A program made the translations under genes and the position numbers. A stretch of 64,000 nt of DNA from NCBI RefSeq assembly GCF_019278565.1, contig NZ_CP058988.1, forward strand, positions 4,154,001-4,218,000, in the 5' to 3' direction. This document shows positions 35,872-45,019 of the stretch, piece by piece; the stretch's first letter is position 1, and each line of letters begins with the position of its first letter. The notes beneath the pieces are model-generated. The model was not told the origin of the DNA. It saw nothing but the letters and a program-made list of their open reading frames with translations, and made no database searches. The DNA is from Cellulophaga sp. HaHa_2_95. GTDB lineage: Bacteria > Bacteroidota > Bacteroidia > Flavobacteriales > Flavobacteriaceae.

Positions 35872-36570
35872 ATGAAAAATATTTTTTTTCTGTTTTTAGG
35901 TTTATTTATATGCCTAACAACGCAAGCTCAGTTTAATGAAAGGCCTGTATTAAATCTTCAAAATGAAGATAAAGCACTCTTGAATTGGGGTTATTTTTTG
36001 GGATTCAATTCATTAGATTTCAAATTTGATTACATTGATGTTCCTGAAGATGGCGACAATCTAGTTTCTACGAGCACAGGATTTAACGTCGGACTTATCA
36101 GTGAGTTACGTTTAAACCAATTTTTTGACCTTAGATTCGAACCTGGCTTATTTTACACCCAAAGGACTATTGGTTTTAGAGGTTTTACTACTGAAAGCGA
36201 AGCCTTGAGAGATGTAAAATCTACTTATATAAGTTTTCCTATTTTACTTAAAGCAAGTACAAAACGAATAGGAAACTGGAAACCTTTTGTCATTGGTGGT
36301 GTTTCTTACTCTTTAAATTTAGGAAGCAATGAAGATAGCTTAGATGACAATAGTACCGGCACTTTTAGGATGACCAAAAACAATTACAATTGGGAAGTAG
36401 GTTTTGGAATAGATTTCTACACCGAGTATTTCAAATTCTCTCCGTCTATTCGAGGTGTTTTTGCTATGAACAATGAGTTAATTCCTGATAACGATCCGGA
36501 TAGTCCTTGGACTGGAAACCTTTCTGGACTAAGAACAAGAGGAATCTTCGTGAATTTTACGTTTGAATAA
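35872..36570 (+). CDS. porT: T9SS outer-membrane beta-barrel protein PorT/SprT
   Basis: 232 residues with signal peptide ending TTQAQ. The body alternates beta-strands: FNVGLISELRLNQFFDLRFEPGLFY, TYISFPILLKAS, WEVGFGIDFYTEYFKFSPSI. It ends with FVNFTFE, as outer-membrane barrels do. PorT (SprT in Flavobacterium) is required for type IX secretion. The position directly behind ubiE/menG fits the flavobacterial arrangement I recall. The OMP_b-brl_2 fold is widespread, so the name depends on context as well as sequence. Confidence 0.8.
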   Translation: MKNIFFLFLGLFICLTTQAQFNERPVLNLQNEDKALLNWGYFLGFNSLDFKFDYIDVPEDGDNLVSTSTGFNVGLISELRLNQFFDLRFEPGLFYTQRTIGFRGFTTESEALRDVKSTYISFPILLKASTKRIGNWKPFVIGGVSYSLNLGSNEDSLDDNSTGTFRMTKNNYNWEVGFGIDFYTEYFKFSPSIRGVFAMNNELIPDNDPDSPWTGNLSGLRTRGIFVNFTFE

Positions 36571-36577
36571 AGAAGCA

Positions 36578-37300
36578 TTACGCTCTTCTTATTTCATTTA
36601 ACAAAATAGCAGTTGCCGTTGCGACATTTAAACTCTCTGCGGTTTGATCGCCAAATTGCGGTATGCTTATTCTTTTTGATATATAAGCTGCTATCTCCGA
36701 AGATATTCCATTTGCTTCATTCCCCATCACAAGTATCCCTTTTGAAGAAATAGCCGAATTGTATACCTTTTCACCATCCATAAAAGCACCATAAATTGGT
36801 AATTCTGAAGCTCGCAAAAACTCGCTTAAATCCAAATACGTAATATTTACTCGCGTAATAGAACCCATAGTTGCTTGGATGACTTTTGGGTTGTAACAAT
36901 CTACCGTAGTAGTACTACACACAAGATTTTTAATTCCAAACCAATCACACAGCCTTATTATGGTCCCTAAATTACCAGGATCCTGGACCGTATCTACCGC
37001 AACAATCCAATCATTGAGCTGGATAGCACCTACTTTTGACATTTTAAATACTCCTAAATACCCATTAGGAGTATTCAGAGAACTCATTTTCTTTAGATCT
37101 GCCGCCGAGATCAATTCTGAAATCTCCTCATGATCAGTAACAAAACTCGCATCTGTACTCAACACTTTATAGACTTCAAAAGAAGACTTCAAAAGCTCCT
37201 GAATCGTTTTTAAACCTTCTACGACAAACAATTGGTGCTGAATTCTATTTTTTTTAAGCTGAAGACTTTTTATAAGTTTTATTTGGCTTTTACCAACCAT
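36578..37300 (-). CDS. TrmH/SpoU-family RNA methyltransferase
   Basis: 240 residues. An N-terminal substrate-binding part (residues ~1-90, starting KSLQLKKNRIQHQLFVVEG) precedes a SPOUT knotted domain. Conserved motifs are VQDPGNLGTIIR, LVMGNEANGIS (the family usually has Gly at the fifth position) and IPQFGDQTAESLNVATATAIL. It should 2'-O-methylate a ribose in rRNA or tRNA; the site cannot be told. It converges on porT with a gap of 7 bp and diverges from the Omp85 gene. Confidence 0.88.
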   Translation of the reverse strand: MVGKSQIKLIKSLQLKKNRIQHQLFVVEGLKTIQELLKSSFEVYKVLSTDASFVTDHEEISELISAADLKKMSSLNTPNGYLGVFKMSKVGAIQLNDWIVAVDTVQDPGNLGTIIRLCDWFGIKNLVCSTTTVDCYNPKVIQATMGSITRVNITYLDLSEFLRASELPIYGAFMDGEKVYNSAISSKGILVMGNEANGISSEIAAYISKRISIPQFGDQTAESLNVATATAILLNEIRRA

Positions 37301-37310
37301 ACAAATAACG

Positions 37311-37318
37311 TATTTTTG
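37311..37318 (+). promoter_or_regulatory. -7 box (TATTTTTG) of the Omp85 lipoprotein gene
   Basis: An exact TAnnTTTG match 24 nt upstream of the TTG start at 37343. It lies downstream of the longer candidate start at 37232, which is therefore rejected. Confidence 0.55.
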
Positions 37319-37342
37319 ATTTTCTTAGAATCTGAATTAAGT

Positions 37343-39919
37343 TTGAAAAATAACAGTACAAAAATAGTCTTATTATTTTTAGGTTTAATCATCGTGTCTT
37401 GTAATGCGTTAAAAAGAGTAGAAGACGATGAGCTTTTACTGATAGATAACACCATTTTGGCAGATGGTGATAAAATTAAAGACGAGAATGTTAAAAGCCT
37501 TGTTATTCAAAAACCTAACAGTTCTTTGGCAGGATACCCTTTGCGCTTAAACTTGTACAACTTAGCCAAACAAAACCCAGATTCTTCTTACCAAGCTTGG
37601 CTTCACAAAAAAGACAAGCGAGAAGAAAGATTGCGCAAACTTATTTCACAAAAACAATTAGATAGCCTCGGCGAATCTTTCATTGTCAAAGGATACAGCG
37701 AGTGGTTTAAAAAAATAGGAGAAGCTCCTGTTATTATAGATACCGCAAAAACTTCTAAATCTCTAAAAAGAATAAAAGCTTATTACGGCAATAGGGGTTA
37801 TTTTAATGCCACTGGAAATTTCACCATAGACAGCACCAAAAGAAAGAAAAAAGCAGGTATAACTTACGATTTACAATTAGGCAAGCCCTTTATGATCGAC
37901 TCTACATATAGTGTCATTGCATCGCCTGCCATAGATTCTATCTACCAACTGAATAAGGCAACTACCGCGGTAAAAGACAAAGAACAATTTGACCTTTCTA
38001 ACTTTACTGAAGAAAGAGAACGATTAACTGAATTGTTCAGAAACCAAGGTGTATACAATTTTCAGGAGAGTTCTATTAGCTATGACATCATTACAGATAC
38101 CATAGCAGCTAAAGATGATCAAGAAATGATTGTTGCTTTGAATATTGATAATTTAAAAACAAGAGGAGATTCTACTAAAACAGCCTACAAGGTTTTCAAA
38201 TTTAATAAAGTAAACATTTTTGCCGATCACCTTTTTGCTAACAATCTAGAAGAATTAGACTCTGTAAATTTTAAAGGTTTCACCATCTATTATAAGGATA
38301 AGCTTAACTACAAACCAAAAGCCCTTACGGATGCTATTTTCATGGAAAAAGATAGCGTTTACAGAGACATAAATAGGTTACGTACCTACCGGCAAATTAA
38401 CAACCTGAACAATTTCAAGTACCCTAATATTGAAATAATAGCCGATAGCGCCAACGCTTCCTTAACTTCAAACATTTATTTAACAGCGCGTGATAAATAC
38501 TCTTTGAGTTTTGACACCGATGTTAGTAGATCTAACATTCAGTTTTTTGGTCTATCATTTACTCCCGCTTTAAATATTAGAAATATATTTAAAGGCACAG
38601 AGAATCTAAGTATTTCTGCAACCGCAAATATTGGAGCATCTAGCGATCCAAATGTATTAGACAAGTCCTTTTTTAACGTACAAGACTTTGGGGGTGATAT
38701 TGCTTTAGATTTTCCACGTATCTGGTTCCCCTTTATAGATACTAAAAAAATCATACCTTATTATATGCTCCCCAAAACCAGAATCTCTATAGGAACTAGT
38801 TTTCAGCAGAATATTGGTTTAGATAAGCAAACATTAAATAGCGTTTTAGGATATAGCTGGTCACCTAACACACAGCTAAAGCATAATATTGAACTCCTTA
38901 ATATTCAATATGTAAAAAACGTAAATATTGATCGGTATTTTTATGTGTACCAAAGCTCTTTTTCTAGATTAAACACTATTGCTGATCAAGACATCTATGA
39001 AACAGATACAAATCTATCACAGAACTATGAGCCCGTCGGAGAGGATGGAGATTTTAGACTGACCATCCCGCAAGGAACTACAGGTTTTACTAAAGCTATT
39101 TTAGACGGAGAAGTGAGCTCATCTAGCGATGATTTTGAAGAAGTACGTAGTATTGAAGAAAGACGCGAACGTTTAACACAAAACAACTTAATCTTTGCTA
39201 CTAATTATACCTTTTCTAAAAATAATCAAACGAGTTTAACAGACAATAGCTTTCATCAATTTAAATTTAAAATAGAAGGTGCTGGTAATTTATTATCACT
39301 GGCCGCTACTGGTATTCCTTTTAACGAAGATGAAGATGGTAATAAACTTGTGTTTAGCGTTCCTTATTCACAATATTTAAAAACAGAATTTGACTATATC
39401 AAGCACTGGGATTTATCCGAATCTAAAGTATTAGCTTTTAGAAGTTTTATGGGGATTGCTATTCCCTACGGTAACTCTAACAGCATTCCGTTTTCTCGTA
39501 GCTATTTTGCTGGGGGATCTTACGACAACAGAGCGTGGAGTCCATACTCTTTAGGTCCGGGGAGAACCGATAATTTAAATGATTTTAATGAAGCAAACCT
39601 AAAACTGGCTTTTAATCTAGAATATCGTTTCCCGATAGCCGGAAATATTAAAGGAGGACTTTTTGCTGATGCCGGGAATATCTGGAATGTTTTTGACAAT
39701 GTAGAAAATACGGATGCTACCTTTAACGGCATTAGTTCTTTACAAGATATCGCATTAGGAACTGGTTTTGGAATAAGATATGATTTCACCTACTTTGTTT
39801 TTAGAGTAGATTTAGGATTTAAAACCTATAATCCTGCTGAAGAAATGTCTAAAAGATGGTTTAGAGACTATAATTTTGCCAACTCTGTGTTACAAATCGG
39901 TATTAATTATCCTTTTTAA
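37343..39919 (+). CDS. tamL: BamA/TamA-family (Omp85) outer-membrane lipoprotein, TamL-like
   Basis: 858 residues from a TTG at 37343, which gives a lipoprotein leader (IVLLFLGLIIVSC, Cys20). The longer frame back to 37232 would bury this signal and lies upstream of the -7 box. POTRA-like segments follow (for example IKAYYGNRGYFNATGNFTID), and then a 16-strand-type barrel with the family motif FSRSYFAGGSYDNRAWSPYSLGPG and an end in LQIGINYPF. A lipid-anchored Omp85 is the TamL type seen in Bacteroidota, expected to help assemble outer-membrane or surface proteins. Confidence 0.85.
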   Translation: MKNNSTKIVLLFLGLIIVSCNALKRVEDDELLLIDNTILADGDKIKDENVKSLVIQKPNSSLAGYPLRLNLYNLAKQNPDSSYQAWLHKKDKREERLRKLISQKQLDSLGESFIVKGYSEWFKKIGEAPVIIDTAKTSKSLKRIKAYYGNRGYFNATGNFTIDSTKRKKKAGITYDLQLGKPFMIDSTYSVIASPAIDSIYQLNKATTAVKDKEQFDLSNFTEERERLTELFRNQGVYNFQESSISYDIITDTIAAKDDQEMIVALNIDNLKTRGDSTKTAYKVFKFNKVNIFADHLFANNLEELDSVNFKGFTIYYKDKLNYKPKALTDAIFMEKDSVYRDINRLRTYRQINNLNNFKYPNIEIIADSANASLTSNIYLTARDKYSLSFDTDVSRSNIQFFGLSFTPALNIRNIFKGTENLSISATANIGASSDPNVLDKSFFNVQDFGGDIALDFPRIWFPFIDTKKIIPYYMLPKTRISIGTSFQQNIGLDKQTLNSVLGYSWSPNTQLKHNIELLNIQYVKNVNIDRYFYVYQSSFSRLNTIADQDIYETDTNLSQNYEPVGEDGDFRLTIPQGTTGFTKAILDGEVSSSSDDFEEVRSIEERRERLTQNNLIFATNYTFSKNNQTSLTDNSFHQFKFKIEGAGNLLSLAATGIPFNEDEDGNKLVFSVPYSQYLKTEFDYIKHWDLSESKVLAFRSFMGIAIPYGNSNSIPFSRSYFAGGSYDNRAWSPYSLGPGRTDNLNDFNEANLKLAFNLEYRFPIAGNIKGGLFADAGNIWNVFDNVENTDATFNGISSLQDIALGTGFGIRYDFTYFVFRVDLGFKTYNPAEEMSKRWFRDYNFANSVLQIGINYPF

Positions 39920-40015
39920 AATACGTGTATAACAACTAAAACGTTATCGCTAACGAATAAGAGTATCGGTAGGTTGTTTGAAATTAAAAACACTGCACTC
40001 TCTTAAATAATTTAT

Positions 40016-40023
40016 TACTTTTG
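40016..40023 (+). promoter_or_regulatory. -7 box (TACTTTTG) of fbaA
   Basis: An exact TAnnTTTG match 41 nt upstream of the fbaA ATG. Confidence 0.45.
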
Positions 40024-40064
40024 TTATTCAATATTTCAATTACTAATTCAAGAAAATAATAATT

Positions 40065-41084
40065 ATGGCTCATAATATTAAACCAGGAGTTGCAACTGGA
40101 GACCAAGTACAAGAAATTTTCAACTACGCAAAAGAAAAAGGATTTGCTTTACCAGCAGTAAATGTTATTGGTTCGGATACTATTAATGCGGTTCTTGAAA
40201 CAGCAGCAAGTTTAAACGCACCCGTAATCATTCAATTTTCAAATGGAGGTGCACAGTTTAATGCAGGAAAAGGTCTATCTAACGATGGTCAAAAGGCAGC
40301 TATACAAGGTGCAATTGCAGGAGCTAAACATATTCACCAATTAGCAGAAGCTTATGGTGCTAGTGTTATCTTACATACAGACCACTGTGCAAAGAAATTA
40401 TTACCTTGGATTGATGGTCTTTTAGACGCTAGTGAGCAACATTATAAAGAAACAGGAAAATCTCTTTTTAGTTCTCATATGATCGATTTATCTGAAGAAC
40501 CTCTTGAAGAGAATATCGCAATCTGTAAAGAATACCTTGCTAGAATGGCAAAAATGGATATGACTTTAGAGATTGAATTAGGGATTACAGGTGGTGAAGA
40601 AGATGGTGTAGATAACTCTGATGTAGATGATTCTAAATTATACACACAACCAGAAGAAGTTGCTTATGCTTATGAGGAGCTATCTAAGGTAAGTCCAAGA
40701 TTTACTATTGCAGCAGCCTTTGGTAATGTTCATGGTGTTTATAAGCCAGGAAACGTAAAATTAACTCCGAAAATTTTGAAAAACTCTCAGGAGTTTATCA
40801 CTAAAAAATACAATGTAGAAGAGAATCATATTGATTTTGTTTTCCATGGTGGATCTGGATCTACTGTAGAAGAAATTAGAGAAGGTATTAGCTACGGAGT
40901 TATCAAAATGAATATTGATACTGATTTACAATATGCTTTCCTAGAAGGTATTCGTGATTACATCCAAGACAAAAAAGAGTTCTTACAAGCACAAATAGGA
41001 AATCCTAATGGAGCTGACGAGCCTAACAAGAAATTTTACGATCCAAGAGTATGGTTACGTGAAGGCGAAAAAAACATTTGTTGA
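40065..41084 (+). CDS. fbaA: Class II fructose-1,6-bisphosphate aldolase, C-terminus altered by frameshift
   Basis: The frame as written encodes 339 residues. The enzyme splits fructose 1,6-bisphosphate into DHAP and glyceraldehyde 3-phosphate. The zinc site and active site are visible in ILHTDHCAKKLLPWIDGLL, ELGITGGEEDGVDNS, AAFGNVHGVYKPG and FHGGSGST. After DPRVWLREGEK the frame reads only NIC and stops. In the +1 frame, the expected conserved tail TFVERLKKAFADLNNVNTL follows and ends at 41133, giving 355 residues. The break is at a run of seven A (41068-41074); one A fewer restores the family C-terminus. Confidence 0.95.
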   Translation: MAHNIKPGVATGDQVQEIFNYAKEKGFALPAVNVIGSDTINAVLETAASLNAPVIIQFSNGGAQFNAGKGLSNDGQKAAIQGAIAGAKHIHQLAEAYGASVILHTDHCAKKLLPWIDGLLDASEQHYKETGKSLFSSHMIDLSEEPLEENIAICKEYLARMAKMDMTLEIELGITGGEEDGVDNSDVDDSKLYTQPEEVAYAYEELSKVSPRFTIAAAFGNVHGVYKPGNVKLTPKILKNSQEFITKKYNVEENHIDFVFHGGSGSTVEEIREGISYGVIKMNIDTDLQYAFLEGIRDYIQDKKEFLQAQIGNPNGADEPNKKFYDPRVWLREGEKNIC

Positions 41085-41133
41085 GCGTTTGAAAAAAGCA
41101 TTTGCTGATTTAAACAACGTAAATACACTATAA
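41068..41133 (+). other. fbaA: Out-of-frame remainder of fbaA (poly-A indel and displaced C-terminus)
   Basis: A7 tract at 41068-41074. From 41074, in the +1 frame, 19 codons read TFVERLKKAFADLNNVNTL and a TAA stop at 41131-41133. This matches the expected C-terminal end of class II aldolases and is not a separate gene. Confidence 0.9.
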
Positions 41134-41185
41134 TTTCACAGCCTAACTAACTCAAAAAATATCCGTTTAACTAAATATTCAATGT

Positions 41186-42064
41186 ATGTCGTCTTGGTTT
41201 AAAAGAAAAGAAAAAGGAATACAAACCGCAACGGAGCAAAAAAAAGACACCCCAAAAGGGTTGTGGTACAAATCACCTACAGGTAAAATAGTGGAAGCTG
41301 ATGAATTAGCTAAAAACTTTTATGTAAGTCCTGAAGATGATTACCATGTAAGAATAGGAAGTAAAGAATATTTTGAAATTCTATTTGATGACAATAAATT
41401 CAAAGAATTAGATATTAAGCTAACTTCTAAAGATCCTTTAAAGTTTGAAGACACTAAAAAGTATGCAGACCGTTTAAAAGCTGCTCAAGCTAAAACAGGT
41501 TTACATGATGCTGTACGAACCGCTATAGGTAAATCTTATGGAAAAGACATGGTCGTTTCTTGTATGGATTTTGCTTTTATCGGAGGTTCTATGGGTAGTG
41601 TTGTTGGAGAAAAAATTGCTCGTGGTATTGATTATGCCATCAAAAAGAAAGTACCATTTGTAATGATTTCAAAATCTGGTGGTGCACGTATGATGGAGGC
41701 AGCACTCTCTTTAATGCAATTAGCAAAAACATCTGCAAAATTAGCGCAGTTAGCAGAAGCTGGTTTACCTTACATATCATTATGTACAGACCCAACTACT
41801 GGAGGAACTACTGCTTCTTATGCCATGCTTGGTGATATTAATATTTCTGAGCCAGGTGCTTTAATTGGTTTTGCAGGTCCTAGAGTTGTTAAAGAAGCCA
41901 CGGGAAAAGAATTGCCCGAAGGATTCCAAACGGCAGAATTTGTAATGGAACATGGCTTTTTAGATTTTATCGTGCATAGAAAAAACTTAAAAAAGAAGAT
42001 TAATCTTTACATTGATTTAATTGAAAACAATCCGGTACGTGTAGAAGCAGCTAAATCTGCTTAA
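41186..42064 (+). CDS. accD: Acetyl-CoA carboxylase carboxyltransferase subunit beta, zinc-ribbon cysteines absent
   Basis: 292 residues. With AccA it transfers carboxyl from carboxybiotin to acetyl-CoA, the first step of fatty acid synthesis. The crotonase-type core is intact: [55 protein letters not shown]. The N-terminal part that normally has two CxxC pairs reads [10 protein letters not shown] and YVSPEDDYH, so all four zinc-binding Cys are replaced. It lies 53 bp after the displaced fbaA end. Confidence 0.95.
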   Translation: MSSWFKRKEKGIQTATEQKKDTPKGLWYKSPTGKIVEADELAKNFYVSPEDDYHVRIGSKEYFEILFDDNKFKELDIKLTSKDPLKFEDTKKYADRLKAAQAKTGLHDAVRTAIGKSYGKDMVVSCMDFAFIGGSMGSVVGEKIARGIDYAIKKKVPFVMISKSGGARMMEAALSLMQLAKTSAKLAQLAEAGLPYISLCTDPTTGGTTASYAMLGDINISEPGALIGFAGPRVVKEATGKELPEGFQTAEFVMEHGFLDFIVHRKNLKKKINLYIDLIENNPVRVEAAKSA

Positions 42065-42151
42065 AAACAGTTTTTACATGATCTATATCTAGGAATAAAA
42101 AGAAGCTTCAAATTTTCTGTTTTCTAGAATATGATTATCACAAAATAGTTA

Positions 42152-42159
42152 TATATTTG
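42152..42159 (+). promoter_or_regulatory. -7 box (TATATTTG) of rpsO
   Basis: An exact TAnnTTTG match; the predicted transcript starts near 42163 and has a leader of about 49 nt. Confidence 0.55.
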
Positions 42160-42164
42160 CACGC

Positions 42165-42181
42165 TGATTGAAAATCAATCA
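42165..42181 (+). promoter_or_regulatory. Hairpin at the 5' end of the rpsO leader
   Basis: TGATTGA (42165-42171), loop AAA, TCAATCA (42175-42181): a perfect 7-bp hairpin placed almost at the predicted transcript start and 30 nt before the ATG. S15 is known to repress its own mRNA in several bacteria through leader structures; such a role here is inference. Confidence 0.4.
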
Positions 42182-42211
42182 TATACATAAAAATCATTAA
42201 ATAATATTGGA

Positions 42212-42481
42212 ATGTATTTAACAAAAGAAGTAAAGGCTGACATTTTTAAAAAACACGGTGGTGAAGAAAAAAACACTGGTTCTGCTGAAGGGCAAATCGC
42301 ATTGTTTACACACCGTATCAATCACTTAACTGAGCATTTGAAGAGAAATCGTAAAGATTTCAACACAGAGCGTTCATTAGTAAAATTGGTAGGTAAAAGA
42401 AGAAGCTTACTTGATTACTTAATTAAGAAAGATATTGTAAGATATCGTGAAATAATTAAAGAATTAGGTATTAGAAAATAA
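42212..42481 (+). CDS. rpsO: 30S ribosomal protein S15
   Basis: 89 residues, standard length. S15 binds the central domain of 16S rRNA and nucleates the platform of the small subunit. Typical motifs are TGSAEGQIALFTHRINHLTEHL, KDFNTERSLVKLVGKRRSLLDYL and RYREIIKELGIRK. It is followed by a terminator and then pnp; the rpsO-pnp order is widely conserved. Confidence 0.98.
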   Translation: MYLTKEVKADIFKKHGGEEKNTGSAEGQIALFTHRINHLTEHLKRNRKDFNTERSLVKLVGKRRSLLDYLIKKDIVRYREIIKELGIRK

Positions 42482-42488
42482 TTTTCGA

Positions 42489-42518
42489 AAGGGGAAAGCT
42501 TAGCTTTCCCCTTTTTTT
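42489..42518 (+). terminator. Terminator between rpsO and pnp
   Basis: GGGGAAAG (42491-42498), loop CTTAG, CTTTCCCC (42504-42511), then seven T. Confidence 0.88.
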
Positions 42519-42712
42519 ATACACTACATTACTTTTTAGTGTATTTTTACAAAAAGTCCTTGAGTTTACTATTTAAGGCAGCAGACAAAAAGCTTGCATA
42601 TAGTTTTTCATTGGTCCTATTAACTACAACAGCACAACAACTGTCCGTCTTGAATAAAGACAAAAAGATCAAAGTTTAACTAACTTGCATAGACAAGTTG
42701 CAAATCAATTTT

Positions 42713-44947
42713 ATGATTCCAAAAGTATTTAAGGAGGTTATAGACCTTGGGGACGGTAGAGAAATTTCTATCGAAACCGGAAAATTAGCAAAACAGGCAC
42801 ACGGTTCTGTTGTTGTTCAATCAGGAAACTGTATGTTATTATGTACAGTAGTTTCCAATTACAAACAAAGTGATGTGGACTTTCTTCCACTAACTGTAGA
42901 TTACAGAGAAAAATTTGCTGCTGCAGGTCGTTACCCAGGTGGGTTTTTCAAAAGAGAAGCAAGACCTAGTGATGGCGAGGTATTAACCATGCGTTTAGTA
43001 GACCGTGTTTTACGCCCATTATTCCCAAAAGATTATCATGCAGAAACACAAGTTATGATTCAGTTAATGTCTCATGATGAAAATGTTATGCCTGAAGCTA
43101 TGGCTGGTTTAGCTGCTTCTGCTGCTATCCAATTATCAGATTTCCCATTTGAATGCGCTATCTCTGAAGCAAGAGTTGGTCGTATTAATGGCGAATTCGT
43201 AATCAATCCTACAAGAGCACAATTAGAAGAATCTGACTTAGAGATGATGATTGGTGCTTCTGCCGATTCAGTCATGATGGTTGAAGGTGAGATGGATGAA
43301 ATTTCTGAAGAAGAAATGGCTGATGCCATCAAATTTGCTCACGAAGCAATTAAAGTTCAAATTGCTGCGCAGTTACGTTTAGCTGAAGCTTTTGGCAAAA
43401 AAGAAACTCGTGAATATGCAACTGCTGAAGTAAATGAGGATTTACAAAAAAGAATACACGATTTAGCATACGATAAATGTTACGCTATTGCTAAGAAGGG
43501 AACTTCTAAGGCTGAACGTAGTGCTGCATTCGCTGAAGTAAAAGAAGAAGTAAAAGCTTCTTTTACCGAAGAAGAAATGGAAGAATTTGGTCACCTTGTT
43601 AGCGGGTACTACAGCAAAGCAGAAAAAGAAGCCGTTCGTGAATTAACATTAAGCGAAGGCTTACGTTTAGATGGTCGTAAGACTGATGAAATTAGACCAA
43701 TCTGGTGTGAGGTAGATTACTTACCATCTACACACGGTTCTTCTATTTTTACGCGTGGAGAAACACAAGCATTAGCTACTGTAACTTTAGGTACTTCTAG
43801 AGATGCTAACAAAATAGATATGCCATCTTACGAAGGCGAAGAAAATTTCTATTTACATTATAACTTCCCTCCTTTTTGTACAGGTGAAGCTAGACCACTA
43901 AGAGGAACTTCTAGAAGAGAAGTTGGTCATGGTAACTTAGCGCAACGTGGTTTAAAAGGAATGATTCCTGCAGATTGTCCTTATACAGTACGTGTAGTTT
44001 CGGAAGTATTAGAATCTAACGGTTCTTCTTCTATGGCAACAGTTTGTGCAGGTACTATGGCTTTAATGGATGCTGGTGTTAAAATGAAGCGTCCTGTTTC
44101 TGGTATTGCTATGGGATTAATTTCTGATGGTGACCGTTATGCTGTATTGTCTGATATATTAGGTGATGAAGATCACTTAGGAGATATGGACTTTAAAGTA
44201 ACTGGAACTTCTGAAGGAATTACCGCTTGCCAAATGGATATTAAAATTAAAGGATTATCATACGAAATTTTAGTGAATGCACTAAAACAAGCACGTGAAG
44301 GTCGTTTACATATTTTAGGTAAAATTACGGATACTATTTCTGCTCCAGCTGAAGATGTTAAATCTCACGCTCCAAAAATGGTTACTAGACGTATTCCTAA
44401 CGAATTCATTGGTGCTTTAATTGGTCCTGGTGGAAAAGTTATTCAGGAAATGCAAAAGGAAACTGGAACAACTATCGTTATCAACGAAGATCCTGTTACT
44501 GAAGAAGGTATTGTTGAGATTCTAGGTGTAGGTCAAGAGGGTATTGATGCTGTTTTAGCTAAAATAGATGCTATCTTATTTAAGCCTGAACTTGGTAAAT
44601 CTTACGAAGTAAAAGTAATTAAAATGTTAGATTTTGGTGCTGTCGTAGAATATGCCGCTGCTCCAGGAAACGAAGTTTTATTACACGTATCTGAACTAGC
44701 TTGGGAACGTACAGAAAATGTTTCTGACGTTGTTAATATGGGCGATGTTTTTGAAGTGAAGTACTTTGGCGTAGATCCTAAAACTCGTAAAGAGAAAGTG
44801 TCTCGTAAGGCTTTATTACCAAAACCAGAAGGTTATGTTGCTAGACCACCAAGAGATGACAAGCGTTCTGGTGGACGTGATAACAGAGGTAGAGACAATC
44901 GTGGACGCGATGATAGAAAACCAAGAGAAGATAAAAAAGAAGATTAA
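42713..44947 (+). CDS. pnp: Polyribonucleotide nucleotidyltransferase (PNPase)
   Basis: 744 residues from the ATG at 42713 ([18 protein letters not shown]); an in-frame TTG at 42698 would add only five residues. It degrades RNA 3' to 5' with phosphate. Domain order is RNase PH (with [21 protein letters not shown]), an all-helical linker, a second RNase PH ([17 protein letters not shown]), a KH domain ([20 protein letters not shown]), an S1 domain ([17 protein letters not shown]), and an Arg/Gly/Asp-rich tail. A 6-bp hairpin at 42682-42699 lies just upstream. Confidence 0.97.
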   Translation: MIPKVFKEVIDLGDGREISIETGKLAKQAHGSVVVQSGNCMLLCTVVSNYKQSDVDFLPLTVDYREKFAAAGRYPGGFFKREARPSDGEVLTMRLVDRVLRPLFPKDYHAETQVMIQLMSHDENVMPEAMAGLAASAAIQLSDFPFECAISEARVGRINGEFVINPTRAQLEESDLEMMIGASADSVMMVEGEMDEISEEEMADAIKFAHEAIKVQIAAQLRLAEAFGKKETREYATAEVNEDLQKRIHDLAYDKCYAIAKKGTSKAERSAAFAEVKEEVKASFTEEEMEEFGHLVSGYYSKAEKEAVRELTLSEGLRLDGRKTDEIRPIWCEVDYLPSTHGSSIFTRGETQALATVTLGTSRDANKIDMPSYEGEENFYLHYNFPPFCTGEARPLRGTSRREVGHGNLAQRGLKGMIPADCPYTVRVVSEVLESNGSSSMATVCAGTMALMDAGVKMKRPVSGIAMGLISDGDRYAVLSDILGDEDHLGDMDFKVTGTSEGITACQMDIKIKGLSYEILVNALKQAREGRLHILGKITDTISAPAEDVKSHAPKMVTRRIPNEFIGALIGPGGKVIQEMQKETGTTIVINEDPVTEEGIVEILGVGQEGIDAVLAKIDAILFKPELGKSYEVKVIKMLDFGAVVEYAAAPGNEVLLHVSELAWERTENVSDVVNMGDVFEVKYFGVDPKTRKEKVSRKALLPKPEGYVARPPRDDKRSGGRDNRGRDNRGRDDRKPREDKKED

Positions 44948-44970
44948 TTCTTTTTAACCTTTATAATTAC

Positions 44971-45004
44971 AAAACCTCATAGCCCTAAAAGCTATGAGGT
45001 TTTT
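44971..45004. terminator. Bidirectional terminator between pnp and the HExxH lipoprotein gene
   Basis: AAAACCTCATAGC (44971-44983), loop CCTAAAA, GCTATGAGGTTTT (44991-45003). It separates two converging genes. Confidence 0.9.
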
Positions 45005-45019
45005 TATTACTCGTATGTA

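Noticed and set aside
41067..41084. Programmed -1 frameshifting at the A-AAA-AAC heptamer of fbaA
   Set aside because: A -1 shift leads to another early stop (CAT TTG TTG AGC GTT TGA). Only a +1 change or loss of one A gives the family C-terminus.
42682..42699. 6-bp hairpin (AACTTG/CAAGTT) upstream of pnp as an autoregulatory site
   Set aside because: PNPase autoregulation is known in E. coli, but this stem is short, AT-rich and may occur by chance; no further structure supports it.
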